DNA of 64,000 bases from Hordeum vulgare subsp. vulgare. Taxonomy: Eukaryota; Streptophyta; Magnoliopsida; Poales; Poaceae. The position numbers and the translations under genes were made by a program. Under the pieces are notes generated by a model that was given only the letters and a program-made list of their open reading frames with translations, did not search any database and was not told where the DNA came from. Positions 1 to 12,102 of the stretch are shown here, in pieces; within the stretch, counting starts at the first letter, position 1; each line of letters begins with the position of its first letter. The stretch covers positions 108,302,881 to 108,366,880 of the forward strand of contig NC_058519.1 in assembly GCF_904849725.1 (NCBI RefSeq), given 5' to 3'.

Positions 1-626
1 ACATTGCAGAATCTGATGAAGAACCAGAAGACACTGCTACTGGCCCAAGGAAGAAGCCCGTCGCCAAGAATCCTCACGCCTCTTCATGAGCCAAGAAGTG
101 AAAGTCTTCATGGGGCGTTTGTCCTAAGTTTTGTCCCTTTTCGTCACTTGATGACAAAGGGGGAGAAATCTGAGTTAGTCCTCACGCGGGATATAATTTG
201 GGGCTTATGAACTTTATTAAGTTATAAACTCTTGGTTCTTCTGAAGTGTTTTATGTAATGAGTTGTAACTTAAGCCCGATGGTATTCTGACGCTTTTGAA
301 CGTTTTTCTTCGCATGCTTATTCCTCAAAATATTAATGCACACATGCTGAAATTCGCCAGATACCATTTCTCATCATGCATTCTCAAATTCTTCATATTA
401 TATGTCATATGTATGCATGATTTACAAAATTTGGGGAGATCTCCATGATAGAAATCATCAATGTGCATTTGCTGTGAAAAGCAAAATCCTCAAAATATGC
501 ACATCTTCAGGGGGAGTATCTCAGTATCTTGATTTTCAAATTGCTCAAACTGAGTACTTACACTTCATATTTTTATTCCCGTTGAAACTTAACCTAATTG
601 TCATCAACCACCAAAAATGGGAAGAT
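1..626 (+). mobile_element. 3' internal end of LTR retrotransposon C
   Basis: This is non-coding sequence from the 3' end of an LTR retrotransposon whose body lies left of the window. It is rich in short purine tracts, for example the run at 159-170, and ends in a polypurine-like stretch at 611-626 directly before the LTR start. The short ORFs at 4-210 and 402-641 show no recognisable domain. The superfamily is inferred as copia from the layout only; I could not name the family. Confidence 0.55.
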
Positions 627-1251
627 TATAAGTGCATCTAGTGCCCTTAGTGATTTTGGTGATTTGAAGACTTATAGGTTAAGTAACTAATGTGTTTATG
701 AGTGTACACAGGCTTTATAAGTCACTGAGGAGTGTGAATTATACGATGAATATGGACCCCTAAAAATGTATATCTTCGGCTGAAGAAATTGGTCTTATGC
801 TGAAGACTTTCATCGTGAAGAAATTGCGATGAAATTGATATTCCTCATGAAGATATTGAATATGAGGAATTCGGTGTGTCCTGAAGAAAATCAATCCGAA
901 GACTTTGAAGCATAAAGATTTATTCTTTCTGTTTCATTTTCTTCACTCTTGAGTCATAGGAACACCGTACTGTTAAAGGGGGTCAAGGTAACACTACAGA
1001 ATGAATTTCCTCATGATGCTCAACCCAAGCCTAATCCTACAAAGCCTCAAGTGAGGAATATGAGAGACATGAGGACTCTCACAGTTGAGAGTCCCGACCA
1101 TTGTAGCGATTCGCGCCACATCACCTATCTTATCCACACCAACAGTCATAATATTAAAGGGCATTTGTGCTAAATCATGTCGGGATGCTCCCAGGCTATA
1201 AATAGCCTCCCCCACAACCACTAGCTGGTTGGCTGCTCCGTGAGAAACTGA
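627..1251 (+). mobile_element. 3' LTR of element C, first part
   Basis: The LTR starts TATAAGTGCATC, probably a decayed TGTAAGTGC, right after the purine tract. Its inverted counterpart GCACTTTC ends the second part near 10129. The LTR is interrupted after 1251 by element G1. The last five bases, ACTGA (1247-1251), are repeated at 9352-9356 as the target site duplication. Confidence 0.6.
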
Positions 1252-2759
1252 TGATACGTCTCCAACGTATCTATAATTTTTGATGGTTCCATGCTATTAT
1301 CTTGTCAAACTTCGGATGTTTTGTATGCATTTTATATCTTTTTTGGGACTAACTTATTAACTCAGTGACAAGTACCAGTTCCTGTTTTTACGTGTTTTTG
1401 ACCCTTTTCAGAGGAGCATATTAAACGGAGTCCAAACGGAATAAAACTTCTGAAAAGATTTTTTTTGGAACAAAAGATACGCACGGGGCGTGAGAACCAA
1501 GGCAGAGGCCACCAGGGGAGGCCACAAGCCCCCTAGGCGCGGCCAGGGGGCCCGCGCCAAGCAGGCTTGTGGGCCCTCTATGGCTCGTCTGCCCTACCTC
1601 TTCCGCCTATAAATTCCCGAAAAATCCAAAACCAAGAGAGAGATCCACGAAAATACTTTTCCGCCACCGCAAGCTTCTGTCTCCGCAAGATCCCATCTGG
1701 GCACGTTCTGGTGACCTTCTAGAGGGGGGATTCAGATACGGAGGGCTTCTTCATCAACACCATTGCCTCTCCGATGATGCGTGCGCAGTTCACCATAGAT
1801 CTTCGGGTCCATAGCTAGTAGCTAGATGGCTTCTTCTCTCTCTTGGATCTTCAATACAAAGTTCTCCATGATCTTCATGGAGATCTATCCGATGTAATCT
1901 TCTTTTGTGGTGTGTTTGTCGAGATCCGATGAATTGTGGATTTATGATCAGATTATCTATGAATCTTATTTGAGTTTCTTCTAATCTCTTATATGCATGA
2001 TTTCATATCCTTGTAATTATCTTCGAGTTGTGGGTTTTGTTTGGCCAACTTGATCTATGATTCTTGCAATGGGAGAAGTGCTTGGTTTTGGGTTCATACC
2101 GTGCGGTGACCTCACCTAGTGACAGAAGGGGTAGCAAGGCACGCATTGTGTTGTTGCCATCAAGGGTAAAAATATGGGGTTTATATCTATTGCATGAATT
2201 TATCCATCTACATCATGTCATCTTGCTTAAGGCGTTACTCTGTTCGTCATGAACTCAATACACTAGATGCATGCTGGATAGCGGTCGATGTGTGGAGTAA
2301 TAGTAGTAGATGCAGAAAGTATCGGTCTACTTGTCTCGGACATGATGCCTAGATGTATGATCATTGCCTTAGATATCGTCATGACTTTGCGTGGTTCTAT
2401 CAATTGCTCGAAAATAATTTGTTCACCCACCATAATATTTGCTATTTTGAGAGAAGCCTCTAGTGAACACTATGGCCCCCGGGTCTACTTCACATCATAT
2501 TTTCATCCTTACACTTTTACTTCGTTGCACTTTCTTCCTTCAGATCTCACTTTGCAATCAATCTTGAAGGGATTGACAACCCCTTTATAGCGTTGGGTGC
2601 AAGCTCGTTTGTGTTTGCGTAGGTACTCTGGACACTTGGCTTGATTCTCCTACTAGATTGATACCTTGGTTCTCAAACTGAGGGAAATACTTACTGCTAC
2701 TGTGCTGCATCACCGTTTCCTCTTCAAGGGAAAAACCAACGCAAGCTCAAGAAGTAGCA
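1252..2759 (+). repeat. 5' LTR of G1
   Basis: The LTR is 1508 bp with TG...CA ends. It matches 7841-9351 along its length with scattered substitutions: three differences in the first ~85 bases by eye. It contains a GC-rich leader around 1500-1750 and the AT-rich 3' portion typical of this LTR class. The ORFs at 1569-1814, 2064-2252 and 2288-2590 have counterparts in the 3' LTR and are not genes. Confidence 0.9.
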
Positions 2760-2770
2760 AGAAGAATTTC

Positions 2771-2788
2771 TCGCGCCGTTGCCGGGGA
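2771..2788 (+). promoter_or_regulatory. Primer binding site, tRNA-Asp type
   Basis: The sequence TCGCGCCGTTGCCGGGGA lies 11 bases after the 5' LTR. It complements the 3' end of plant tRNA-Asp (expected TGGCGCCGTTGCCGGGGA) with a change only at the second base. This primer type is established for Athila-like plant gypsy elements, and it sets the priming site for minus-strand DNA. Confidence 0.8.
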
Positions 2789-3029
2789 GGATCAAGTCAA
2801 GAATAGTCTCCCGTCAACGTGTTAATTTATAGCACCGGGGATTATTCTAAGTGAAGCTTATCCACGTAAGTGTCGCAAACTCATCTCTTGCATTTACTTT
2901 TTGGCCTCTTGTTTTCCTCTCCCCAACTTCTGAAAAAAAAAATTACAAAAATATTTGCCTTTTTGGGTCGCCCTTTTCTTTTGCTTGCTTTCAGTTCTCT
3001 TGTGTGCTTGTCTGCTTGCTGAAGTCACC

Positions 3030-5105
3030 ATGACTGAAAACACCAAACTTTGCGACTTCTCTAATACTAATAATAATGATTTTATTAGTACTCCGATTGC
3101 TCCCACCACTAGTGCGGAATCATATGAAATCATTGTTGCTTTGCTGAATCTTGTTATGAAAGAGAAATTCTCCGACCTTCCTAGTGAAGATGCCGCATCC
3201 CATCTTAATACCTTCATTGAGCTTTGCAATATGCAAAAGAAGAAAGATGTGGATAATGGTGTGATTAAATTGAAGTTATTTCCGTTCTTGTTGCGAGATC
3301 GAGCAAAAACTTGGTTTTCATCTTTGCCCAAAAATAGTATTGATTCTTGGAACAAGTACAAAGATGCTTACATATCCAAGTATTTTCCATCGGCTAAGAT
3401 TATCTCTCTCCGTAATGATATCATGAATTTTAAGCAACTTGATCATGAACATGTTGCACAATCTTGGGAGAGAATGAAATTGATGATTAGAAATTGTCAC
3501 GCTCATGGCTTGAGTCTTTGGATGATTATACAGATCTTCTACGCTGGTTTGAATTTCGCTTCTAGAAATATCTTGGACTCCGCCTCCGGTGGAACGTTCA
3601 TGGAAATCACATTAGAAGAAACCACAAAACTCCTAGACAATATCATGACAAACTATTCTCAGTGGCACACTGAAAGGTCACCTACTAGTAAAAAGGTACA
3701 CGCTATTGAAGAAATTAACTCGTTGAGTGCTAAGATGGATGAGTTAATGAAATTGTTTTCTAGTAAAGGTGCTCCTTTAGATCCTAATGATATGCCCTTG
3801 TCTTCCTTGATTGAGAGTAGCAATGATAGCTTGGACGTTAATTTTGTTGGTAGGAATAATTTTGGCAACAACAATGCTTTTATAGGAAACTATATTCCTA
3901 GGCCTTTTCCCAGTAATCCCTCTAATAACTTTGGCAACTCCTACCACGATGCTCATGGAAATTGCAACAAATTACCCTCTGATCTAGAGAGTAATATCAA
4001 AGAGTTCATAAACTCGCAAAAGATTTTCAATGCGTCCATAGAAGAAAAACTACTCAAAATTGATGATTTGGCTAGGAGCGTTGATAGAATGTCTATTGAT
4101 ATTGATGCTTTAAAAGTTAGATGTGCTCCTCCCAAGATCAATATGGATGAAACTTTGAAAGCTATGTGTGTTTTCATGAATAAAAATAAAGAAATAACCG
4201 CCCAAATTCGTGCTAGACATGAATGGCTTAAAAAGGCGTGTTCTCGTGATGAGAATCACGAAGATCTTAAAGTGCTTGGTGTGACTCCCATTGAATCCTT
4301 GTTTTCTAGTGTCAAACCTAATGATGATGGGGCTGGATATGAATCCACCTTGGTTGAAAAACGCCCCAATGATTTGGAGTCTATCTATCTTGATGCTAAA
4401 AGCATTGAAAGTGGAGTAGAGGATATCCAAGCTTTGAGTAGTAATGAAACTACTACTTTGGATTTCAAGGAATTCAATTATGATAGTTGCTCTTTGATTG
4501 AATGTATTTCCTTGATGCCATACATGCTAAACTCTCCACATGCTTATAGCCAAAACAAGGCCTTTATTGATTATATCATCGGTGCTATGATAAAATCTCT
4601 TGAAGAGAAACTTGAGTTGGAAGTTTCTATTCCTAGAAAGCTTCATGATGAGTGGGAACCTACTATCAAAATCAAAATCAAAAACTACGAATGCAATGCT
4701 TTGTCTGATTTGGGAGCTAGTGTTTCCGCGATTCCAAAGTCTTTATGTGATGTTCTAGGCTTTAATGAGATTGAGGAGTGCTCTATTAATTTGCATCTTG
4801 CGGATTATACTGTTAAGAAACCCATGGGAAGGATCAATGATGTTCTTATTATTGCAAATAGGAACTATGTACCCGTGGATTTCATTGTGCTTGATATTGA
4901 TTGCAATCCTACATGTCCTATCATTCTTGGTAGACCTTTCCTAAGGACTATTGGTGCTATCATCGATATGAAGGAAGGGAATATTAGATTTCAATTTCAT
5001 TTAAAGAAGGGCATGGAGCATTTTCCTAGAAATAAAATAAGATTGCCTTATAAATCCATGATGAGGGCTACTTATGGTTTGAGCACCAAAGACGACGATA
5101 CGTGA
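3030..5105 (+). CDS. Gag-protease polyprotein of G1
   Basis: This intact ORF codes for 691 residues. An in-frame ATG lies 75 bases upstream at 2955, but the ATG at 3030 has a better context (caccATG) and starts the typical gag sequence. Residues ~80-190 form a Retrotrans_gag domain, including LRDRAKTWFSSLP and the segment around WERMKLMIRNC. The middle is Asn/Ser-rich and shows no CCHC zinc knuckle. Residues ~540-640 form a retropepsin-like domain with ALSDLGAS at the active site (DLG where DT/SG is usual, as in Athila-type elements) and ILGRPFL near its end. The product should form particles and cleave itself. There is no polymerase downstream. Because the frame is open, the element may still be mobilised in trans; that is inference. 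Confidence 0.88.
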   Translation: MTENTKLCDFSNTNNNDFISTPIAPTTSAESYEIIVALLNLVMKEKFSDLPSEDAASHLNTFIELCNMQKKKDVDNGVIKLKLFPFLLRDRAKTWFSSLPKNSIDSWNKYKDAYISKYFPSAKIISLRNDIMNFKQLDHEHVAQSWERMKLMIRNCHAHGLSLWMIIQIFYAGLNFASRNILDSASGGTFMEITLEETTKLLDNIMTNYSQWHTERSPTSKKVHAIEEINSLSAKMDELMKLFSSKGAPLDPNDMPLSSLIESSNDSLDVNFVGRNNFGNNNAFIGNYIPRPFPSNPSNNFGNSYHDAHGNCNKLPSDLESNIKEFINSQKIFNASIEEKLLKIDDLARSVDRMSIDIDALKVRCAPPKINMDETLKAMCVFMNKNKEITAQIRARHEWLKKACSRDENHEDLKVLGVTPIESLFSSVKPNDDGAGYESTLVEKRPNDLESIYLDAKSIESGVEDIQALSSNETTTLDFKEFNYDSCSLIECISLMPYMLNSPHAYSQNKAFIDYIIGAMIKSLEEKLELEVSIPRKLHDEWEPTIKIKIKNYECNALSDLGASVSAIPKSLCDVLGFNEIEECSINLHLADYTVKKPMGRINDVLIIANRNYVPVDFIVLDIDCNPTCPIILGRPFLRTIGAIIDMKEGNIRFQFHLKKGMEHFPRNKIRLPYKSMMRATYGLSTKDDDT

Positions 5106-7840
5106 TTCTATCACCTTATGCCCAAATAAGGGCGTTAAACAATAGCGCTTGTTGGGAGGCAGCCCAATGAATTTATCTTTGCTTTTTTGCTTTCTGTTTT
5201 GTTGCGTCCACACCATCATAATTCTGTTATGATTGTGTCTTTTGTGTTTCTTTTTGTGTTTGTGCCAAGTAAAACCTTTATGACTAGTTTAGTGATGCTT
5301 GTTTGATCCTGCTGGAAAAAGACAAAAACTTTTCGCTCACGAAATTATTTTTCATTTTTATCCAGAAAGAGCTTTTGAGTTGATCCTTTTTGCTTCTGGT
5401 TGATATGCCAATTGCCCAAACTGTCCTAATTTTCAGAATTTTTGAGATACCAGAAGTATACGAAGTATACAGATTGCTACAGACTGGTCTGTTTTTGACA
5501 GATTCTGTTTTTGTTGTGTTGGTTGCTTGTTTTGATGAAACTATGGATAGTATCGGGGGGTACTAGCCATGGAAAAGTGAGAATACAGTAATCTAACACC
5601 AATATAAATAGAAATCAAGTTTGCTACAGTACCTCAAGAGGTGGTAGTTTGTTTTCTTGTGCTAATGATATCACAAGTTTCTGTTTAAGTTTTGTGTTGT
5701 GAAGTTTTCAAGTTTTGGGTGATGTTCTCATGGACAAAGGGATAAAGAGTGGAAAGAGATCAAGCTTGGGGATTCCCAAGGCACCGCAAGCCAAATTCAA
5801 GGACACGAAAAAGCCTAAGCTTGGGGATGCCCCGGGAAGGCATCCTCTCTTTCGTCCTCAATCCATCGGTAACATTACTTGGAGCTATATTTTTATTCAT
5901 CCCATGATATGTGTTTTGCTTGGAGCGTCTTGTATCATAGGAGTCTTTTCTTTTTGTTGTGTCACAATCATCCTTGCTGCACACCTTTTGAGAGAGACAT
6001 GCACTCATCGTGATTTTGCTAGAATACTCTTTGAGCTTCGCTTATATCTTTTGACTTAGGCAATTTAGCTCACATGTGCTTCACTTAGATCTTTTAGAGC
6101 ATGACGGTGTCATATTTTGGAGAAATAAGAACTCTGGATCTTCACTTATATCTTTTTGAGAGTGATCTCTCTGAGTAAATTGGTAGTTGGCTTGTGCTAT
6201 GAAAGTAGTCCCAAAGGTGATAGGAATCCAAAGAAGATACAATGAAACTTCAATCTTCTTGTGCATTGATTAGAAAGAGAAGTTTGATTCCTCTCAATTA
6301 GTTTTGAGATATGGATTTGGTGATACTAAGAGTTATGTTAGTAGGGTGTTGTGAATCTAGAAATACTTGTGTTGAAGTTAGTGATTCCCGTAACATGCAC
6401 GTATGGTGAACCGCTATGTTAGGAAGTCGGAGCATAATTGATCTATTGATTGTCATACTTTGTGTTGCGGTCGGGATCGCGCAATGGTTAACACCTACCA
6501 ACCCTTCCCCTAGGAGTATACGTTTAGCACTTTGTTTTGATTACTAATAAAAACTTCCGCAATAAGTATGTGAGTTCTACATGACTAATGTGAGTCCATG
6601 GTATAGATGCACTTTCACCTTCCACCAATGCTAGCCTCTTTAGTGACACGCAACTTTCGCCGGTGCACAAACCCACCATATGCCTTCCTCAAAACAGCCA
6701 CCATACCTACCTACTATGGCATCTTCATAGCCATTCCGAGATATATTGCCATGCAACTCCCACCGTTCCGTCTCATGACTTGTGCTGTCACTTTCATATT
6801 GCCATTGCATCGTAAGATAGCTAGCGAGTCATACGCCAAGCTAGATCGTTGCACATCCCGGTACATTGTCGGATGCATTTCCTATAAGACTCATCATTGT
6901 TCTAAGCATTGAGCTTTGAGTAAATTAAAGTTTGATGATCATCATTATTAGAGCATTGTCCCATGTGAGGAAATAAAAAAAAGAGGCCAAAGTTGCCCAC
7001 AAAAAAAATATGGAAAGAGGCCAAAGTGCCCAAAACAAGAAGAGAGAAAAAGAGAGAAGGGACAATGCTACTATCTTTTTCCACACTCGTTCTTCATAAT
7101 AGCACCATATTCTTCATGATTGAGAGTCTCTTGATTTGTCACCACCATATGCTAGTGGGAATCTTTGTTATATAACTTGGCTTGTATATTCCAATGATGG
7201 GCTTCCTCAAAATTGGCCTAGGTCTTCGTGAGCAAGCAAGTTGGATGCACACCCACTAGTTCTTCTTTTGAGATTTCACATACTTATAGCTCTAAGTGCA
7301 TCCATTGCTTGGTAATCCCTACTCTTTCAATTTGATATCTATTAATGAGTATCTCCATAGCCCTTTGATACGCCGAGTCGATGTGACCATCTCCTCCTTT
7401 TTGTCTCACAACCTCCACCACACTCTATTCCACCTATAGTGCTATATCCATGGCTCACGCTCATGTATTGTGTGAAAGTTGAAAAAGGTTTGAGCAAGTA
7501 AGAGTGCGAAAACAATTACTTGGCCAATACCGGGGTTGTGCATGATTTAAAATTAGTTGTGTGGGGGATGATGGAGCATAGCCAGACTATATGATTTTGT
7601 AGGGATAACTTTCTTTGGCCTTGTTATTTCGAAAGTTCATGATTACCTTGCTAGTTTGCGTGAAGTATTATTGTTTTCATGTCAATAGAAAACTATTGTT
7701 TTGAATCTTACGATCTGAACATTCATGTCACATGAAAGAAGTTACAACGAACAAATATGCTAGGTTGCATTCCACATCAAAAATTCAGTCTTTATCACTT
7801 CCCTACTCGAGGACGAGCAGGAGTTAAGCTTGGGGATGCT
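5106..7840 (+). other. Long non-coding 3' region of G1
   Basis: About 2.7 kb follow the gag-protease stop without polymerase or env homology. The phrase AAGCTTGGGGAT occurs in the middle (from ~5763 and ~5817) and again just before the 3' LTR (~7828). The stretch around 6965-7080 (GAGGCCAAAG... repeats, A-rich) is shared with element Y at 16006-16041 and 24271-24330. ORFs here (5715-6059, 6607-6912) have no recognised domain. Confidence 0.7.
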
Positions 7841-9351
7841 TGATACGTCTCCAACGTATCTATAATTGTTGATGGTTCCATGCTATTATCTTGTCAAACT
7901 TTGGATGTTTTGTATGCCTTTTATATCTTTTTTGGGACTAACTTATTAACTCAGTGCAGTGTGCCAGTTCCTGTTTTTTCCGTGTTTTTGACCCTTTTCA
8001 GAGGAGAATATTAAACAGAGTCCAAACGGAATAAAACTTCCGAAAAGATTTTTTCGGGAACAGAAGATACGCAGGGGGTGTGAGAACCAAGGCACAGGCC
8101 ACTAGGGGAGGCCACAATCCCCCTAGGTGCGGCCAGGGGGGCCCGCGCCTAGCAGGCTTGTGGCCCCCCTGTGGCTCGTTTGCCCTACCTCTTCCGCCTA
8201 TAAATTCCCAAAAAATCCAAAACCACGAGAGAGATCCACGAAACTACTTTTCCGCCGCCGCAAGCTTCTGTCTCCGCAAGATCTCATCTGGGGCATGTTC
8301 TGGTACCCTGCCGGAGGGGGGATTCGGATAGGGAGGGCTTCTTCATCAACACCATTGCCTCTCCGATGATGCGTGAGTAGTTCACCATAGACCTTTGGGT
8401 CCATAGCCAATAGGTAGATGGCTTCTTCTCTCTCTTGGATCTTCAATACAAAGTTCTCCATGATCTTCATGGAGATCTATCCGATGTAATCTCCTTTTGT
8501 GATGTGTTTGTCAAGATGCGATGAATTGTGGATTTATGATTAGATTATCTATGAATCTTATTTGAGTTTCTTCTGATCTCTTATATGCATGATTTCATAT
8601 CCTTGTAATTCTCTTCGAGTTGAGTGTTTTGTTTGGCCAACTTTATCTATGATTCTTGCAATGGGAGAAGTGCTTGGTTTTGGTTTCATACCGTGCGATG
8701 ACCTCACCCAGTGACAGAAGGGGTAGCGAGGCACGCATCATGTTGTTGCCATCAAGGGTAAAAATATGGGGTTTATATCTATTGCATGAATTTATCCCTC
8801 TACATCATGTCATCTTTCTTAAGGCGTTACTCTGTTCGTCATGAACTCAATACACTAGATGCATGCTGGATAGCGGTCGATGTGTGGAGTAATGGTAGTT
8901 GATGCAGAAAGTATCGATCTACTTGTCTCAGACGTGATGCCTATATGTATGATCATTGCCTTAGATATCGTCATGACTTTGCGCGGTTCTATCAATTGCT
9001 CGACAGTAATTTGTTCACCCACCGTAATATTTGCTATTTTGAGAGAAGCCTCTAGTGAACACTATGGCCCCCGGGTCTACTTCACATCATATTTTCAGCC
9101 TTACAATTTTACTTCGTTGCACTTTCCGCCTTCAGATCTCACTTTGCAATCAATCTTGAAGGGATTGACAACCCCTTTATAGCGTTGGGTGCAAGCTCGT
9201 TTGTGTTTGCGCAGGTACTCTGGACACTTGGCTTGATTCTCCTACTGGATTGATACCTTCGTTCTCAAACTGAGGGAAATACTTACTGCTACTATGCTGC
9301 ATCACCCTTTCCTCTTCAAGGGAAAAACCAACGCAAGCTCAAGAGGTAGCA
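7841..9351 (+). repeat. 3' LTR of G1
   Basis: The LTR is 1511 bp, direct repeat of 1252-2759, with the same TGATACGTCTCC start and GTAGCA end. It is followed by the duplication ACTGA and then by the rest of the C LTR. Confidence 0.9.
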
Positions 9352-9356
9352 ACTGA

Positions 9357-10129
9357 CACTTGTCATTTAGAGGAAGCCAAATTCCTCAGAGTCTTTGAGA
9401 GTAAATCATCAGTGAGGAAATACCCCAAACACCAAACAACAAACCTAAACCAAGTGATTGAGCATCACTGAAGAATTTTTTCCTCTGTGGAACTGAAGCC
9501 TTTTAGCTTTGAGGACTGTGCATCCTCCAGATGGTTAGGCATCATGGTCTAGAGCAATCCAGCAGTCAATTGTGGATCGCCGAGTGACCGAGTTTGTGAG
9601 GGTTTGGAAGTCTGCCCTGAAGACTTACCACGAGTGTTGGGCGAGGACTATGTGTCCTTAGCTTAAGGAGAATACGGTAGGGACTGTGTGTCCCGGGACT
9701 GTGTGTCCTTTGGTTTCAATACCAAGCCTCTCCAAACCAGACGTACGACTGTCACAATAGTTGGAATTGGGTCATCAACAACTATCTTCACTGTGATACG
9801 GGTTCTATTTCTTCAACTCTTTCAATTCCTCAATATTGTATGTTGATGACTTCCGTAGTCTTTGTTTGAAGTATTTGCTGAAGATTTTCTCTGAATTTTC
9901 TCAACCCAAATTCTTCACATCTGTTAATCCTCACCTGCTTACTCTGTGCCCGCGTACTGTGCAAACTGTTTTCCATAATCCTCATCGACAAAACTGCTGT
10001 TGTAGTTTTTGCACTTCTGATCCTTTGCTGTTTCCGCTGCAAGTTATTCATCAGTGTGGAATTTCCTCAGCGATGGAATTCTAAAAATCGCCAATTCACC
10101 CCCCTCTAGTCGATATAACGCACTTTCTA
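9357..10129 (+). mobile_element. 3' LTR of element C, second part
   Basis: The C LTR continues after the G1 insertion. It ends in CCCCCCTCTAG... and GCACTTTCTA, inverted to the LTR start at 627. The next bases belong to the leader of an Angela-type copia element, so C was inserted just upstream of that element's gag. The LTR without G1 is about 1.4 kb. Confidence 0.6.
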
Positions 10130-10599
10130 ATTATCATGAACATAGTCTAAAATTTTCTTTGTGAATTAGGTTGTAGATCAATGGCTCGCGTTGTAGCTCC
10201 CCTATATTTTTTATACATTCCTAGAGAAAACTAAGTTAGAAGATGATGGTAGAAATTATGCGGACTGGGTCCATAATGTGAGGATTGTCCTCATTGCTGC
10301 ACAGAAGGCTTATTTCCTGGATACACCACTTGATGCGCCACAGCCTCAAGCATTGTTTGTGGATGTTGTGAACGTTTGGCGGGCACGTTTTGATGACCAC
10401 TCGATAGTTCAGTGCGCCATGCTTTACAACGTAGAATCGAGGCTCCAAAGACGTTTTGAACACCACAAAGCATATGAGATGTTCCAATAGCTGAAATTTG
10501 TATTTCAGACTCATGGTATTGTCAAGAGGTACGAGACCTCCGACAAGTTCTTTGGCTGCCAGATGGATGAGAACATCTCAGTCGATGAGCATGTGCTCA
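10130..10599 (+). pseudogene. Angela-type copia leader and gag (host element B), piece 1
   Basis: About 50 bases of leader (ATGAACATAGTCTAA, GTTGTAGATCA) match the leader of Angela-1 on the other strand (47480-47550). ATG at 10181 starts a gag whose frame shifts after ~45 bases and then reads KLEDDGRNYADWVHNVR and the segment RRFEHHKAYEMFQ, closely paralleling Angela-1 gag. A TAG at 10488-10490 breaks it. The reading ends at DEHVL, where copia A is inserted. The frame resumes at 52875 (SMSG). Confidence 0.85.
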
Positions 10600-12102
10600 T
10601 GTGGGATCGAAAGAAGGTGTGTCTAGAGGGGGGGGGGTGAATAGCCTACTTGATGTAGGGCAGACTTTCAGCAATACTAACAAGTCTAGTGCACCCTACA
10701 CATGCTAGTCAACATATATGGCAACAGAAAAGTAAAGACTTTGCACATGTAAAGAAGTAGAGTTTAGGAGATCAAACGCAGAGAGCTTTACACGGTGGAT
10801 TTTGGCATGGTTCCGATAGGTGGCGCTATCGTACGTCCATGTTAGTGGAGACTACAAACCACGGAGGGTAATAACTGTGAAAGTTCACGGAGGGCTCTAC
10901 CCACGAAGGGTCCAGAAGAGGAAGCCTTGTCTATTCTACCACGGATTCCGGCCACGAAGGACTAGCCTTACTGACGGTAGATCTTCACGAAGTATGCGAT
11001 CTCCTTGCCCTTACAAACATCTTGGTTCAACTCCACAACACAAAGTAGGAGGCTCCCAAGCGACAGCTAACCAATCTAGGAGGCACCACCCGCCAAAAGG
11101 TAATAGATGTGGTAGAACAATGAACTCCTTGCTCTTGTGCTTCTAAAGATAGTCTCCTCAACACAAAATCACTCTCTCACAAGATAGGCATGGGTAGGAG
11201 AGATTGATTTGGTGGAAAGGAGGTTGGGGAGGCTAGAAATCAAGCTTCAAATGATTGGATTGGAATGTCTTGGTCTGAACACATGAGTAGGTGGCTCTCT
11301 CTCTCTCTCTCGAAAAAATGGATGTGGAGATGAAGTGTGTGTTCTGAGTGCTTCTCCCACGAATGAGAGGTGTGTGAAGGCGTATATATAGGCAGCACAC
11401 AAAATCCAACTTTTATACCTAAAGTCGCAAACTCGGTGACACCAAAGTTGGAAACTCGATGACACCGACTTGTACTAAAAGCAAAAACTTTTTAATCTCA
11501 GTGAGACCAATATATGAAACTCGATGACACCGAAAACGTGACTAACAGTCAGATGAGAAAACTCGGTGACACCGATACTCAAACTTGGAAATTCTGATCT
11601 TGTGTACCGAGGAAACCAAAAGTTGGTCACCCAAACTCGGTAGCACTCATATGGTTTTTGGTTGCACCGATTTGGTGGGAATGGCTAGGGTTCTATGTGA
11701 GGTCAAACTCGGTGGGTCCAAAATATGAAAGTTGGTGACACCGAATTTGAGTATGTGGTATTGGATAGAATGGTTATGTGGGAAAAATGACTGAGTGTTT
11801 TTGTGGCTAACTTTGAGCACTTGAGCAACCAGTTCATTTTAATACCTCACCCCCTTTTAATAGTATTCGATTTCCTATGGACTCAAAAGTTATTTCTCAC
11901 AAATATAAAATGAAGAGTCTTCTAGCTTGAAGCTTGGTCCAATCCTATTCCTTTCATGAATCAAGGGACATCTCCACATAATCCTTTAGCCAATGCTCTC
12001 TATGGACTCTTCTTGAAATATACTAGGTAACAGTGTTAGTCTAAGAGACAATTTATGTTGCCATAAATTATCAAAATCACCAAGGGCGCATATGTGCTTT
12101 CA
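10600..12102 (-). repeat. 3' LTR of copia A
   Basis: The LTR is 1503 bp and similar to 51348-52869. Relative to that copy it lacks a short segment near 10645. It carries a CT microsatellite at ~11296-11310 and a cluster of near-palindromic TCGGTGACACCGA-like motifs from ~11425 to 11745. Directly above it on the plus strand lies GTCTCCCCCTTTTTGG (12103-12118), the complement of a polypurine tract, which fixes this as the 3' LTR. The ORF at 10820-11146 recurs in the other LTR (51596-51922) and is not a gene. Confidence 0.88.

Larger units (their letters stand above)
1252..9351 (+). mobile_element. G1: complete non-autonomous Ty3/gypsy element (Athila-like)
   Basis: This 8100 bp element has two LTRs (1252-2759 and 7841-9351), each running from TGATACGTCTCC to GTAGCA. 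A perfect 5 bp duplication, ACTGA, lies at 1247-1251 and 9352-9356. A tRNA-Asp-type primer site follows the 5' LTR. The polypurine-containing stretch AGCTTGGGGATGCT (7827-7840) precedes the 3' LTR. The only coding region is gag-protease; there is no reverse transcriptase, RNase H or integrase in 5106-7840, so it must depend on other elements for copying. It resembles the Sabrina/WHAM/Fatima group of Triticeae elements, but the exact family name is a guess. It sits inside the 3' LTR of element C. Confidence 0.9.

Noticed and set aside
6960..7080. A-rich GAGGCCAAAG repeats as a MITE or LINE tail
   Set aside because: The same repeats occur at the same relative position in G1 and Y 3' regions, so they belong to those gypsy elements.
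10820..11146. 108-residue ORF repeated at 51596-51922
   Set aside because: Its repetition is due to the paired copia A LTRs, not to a gene family.
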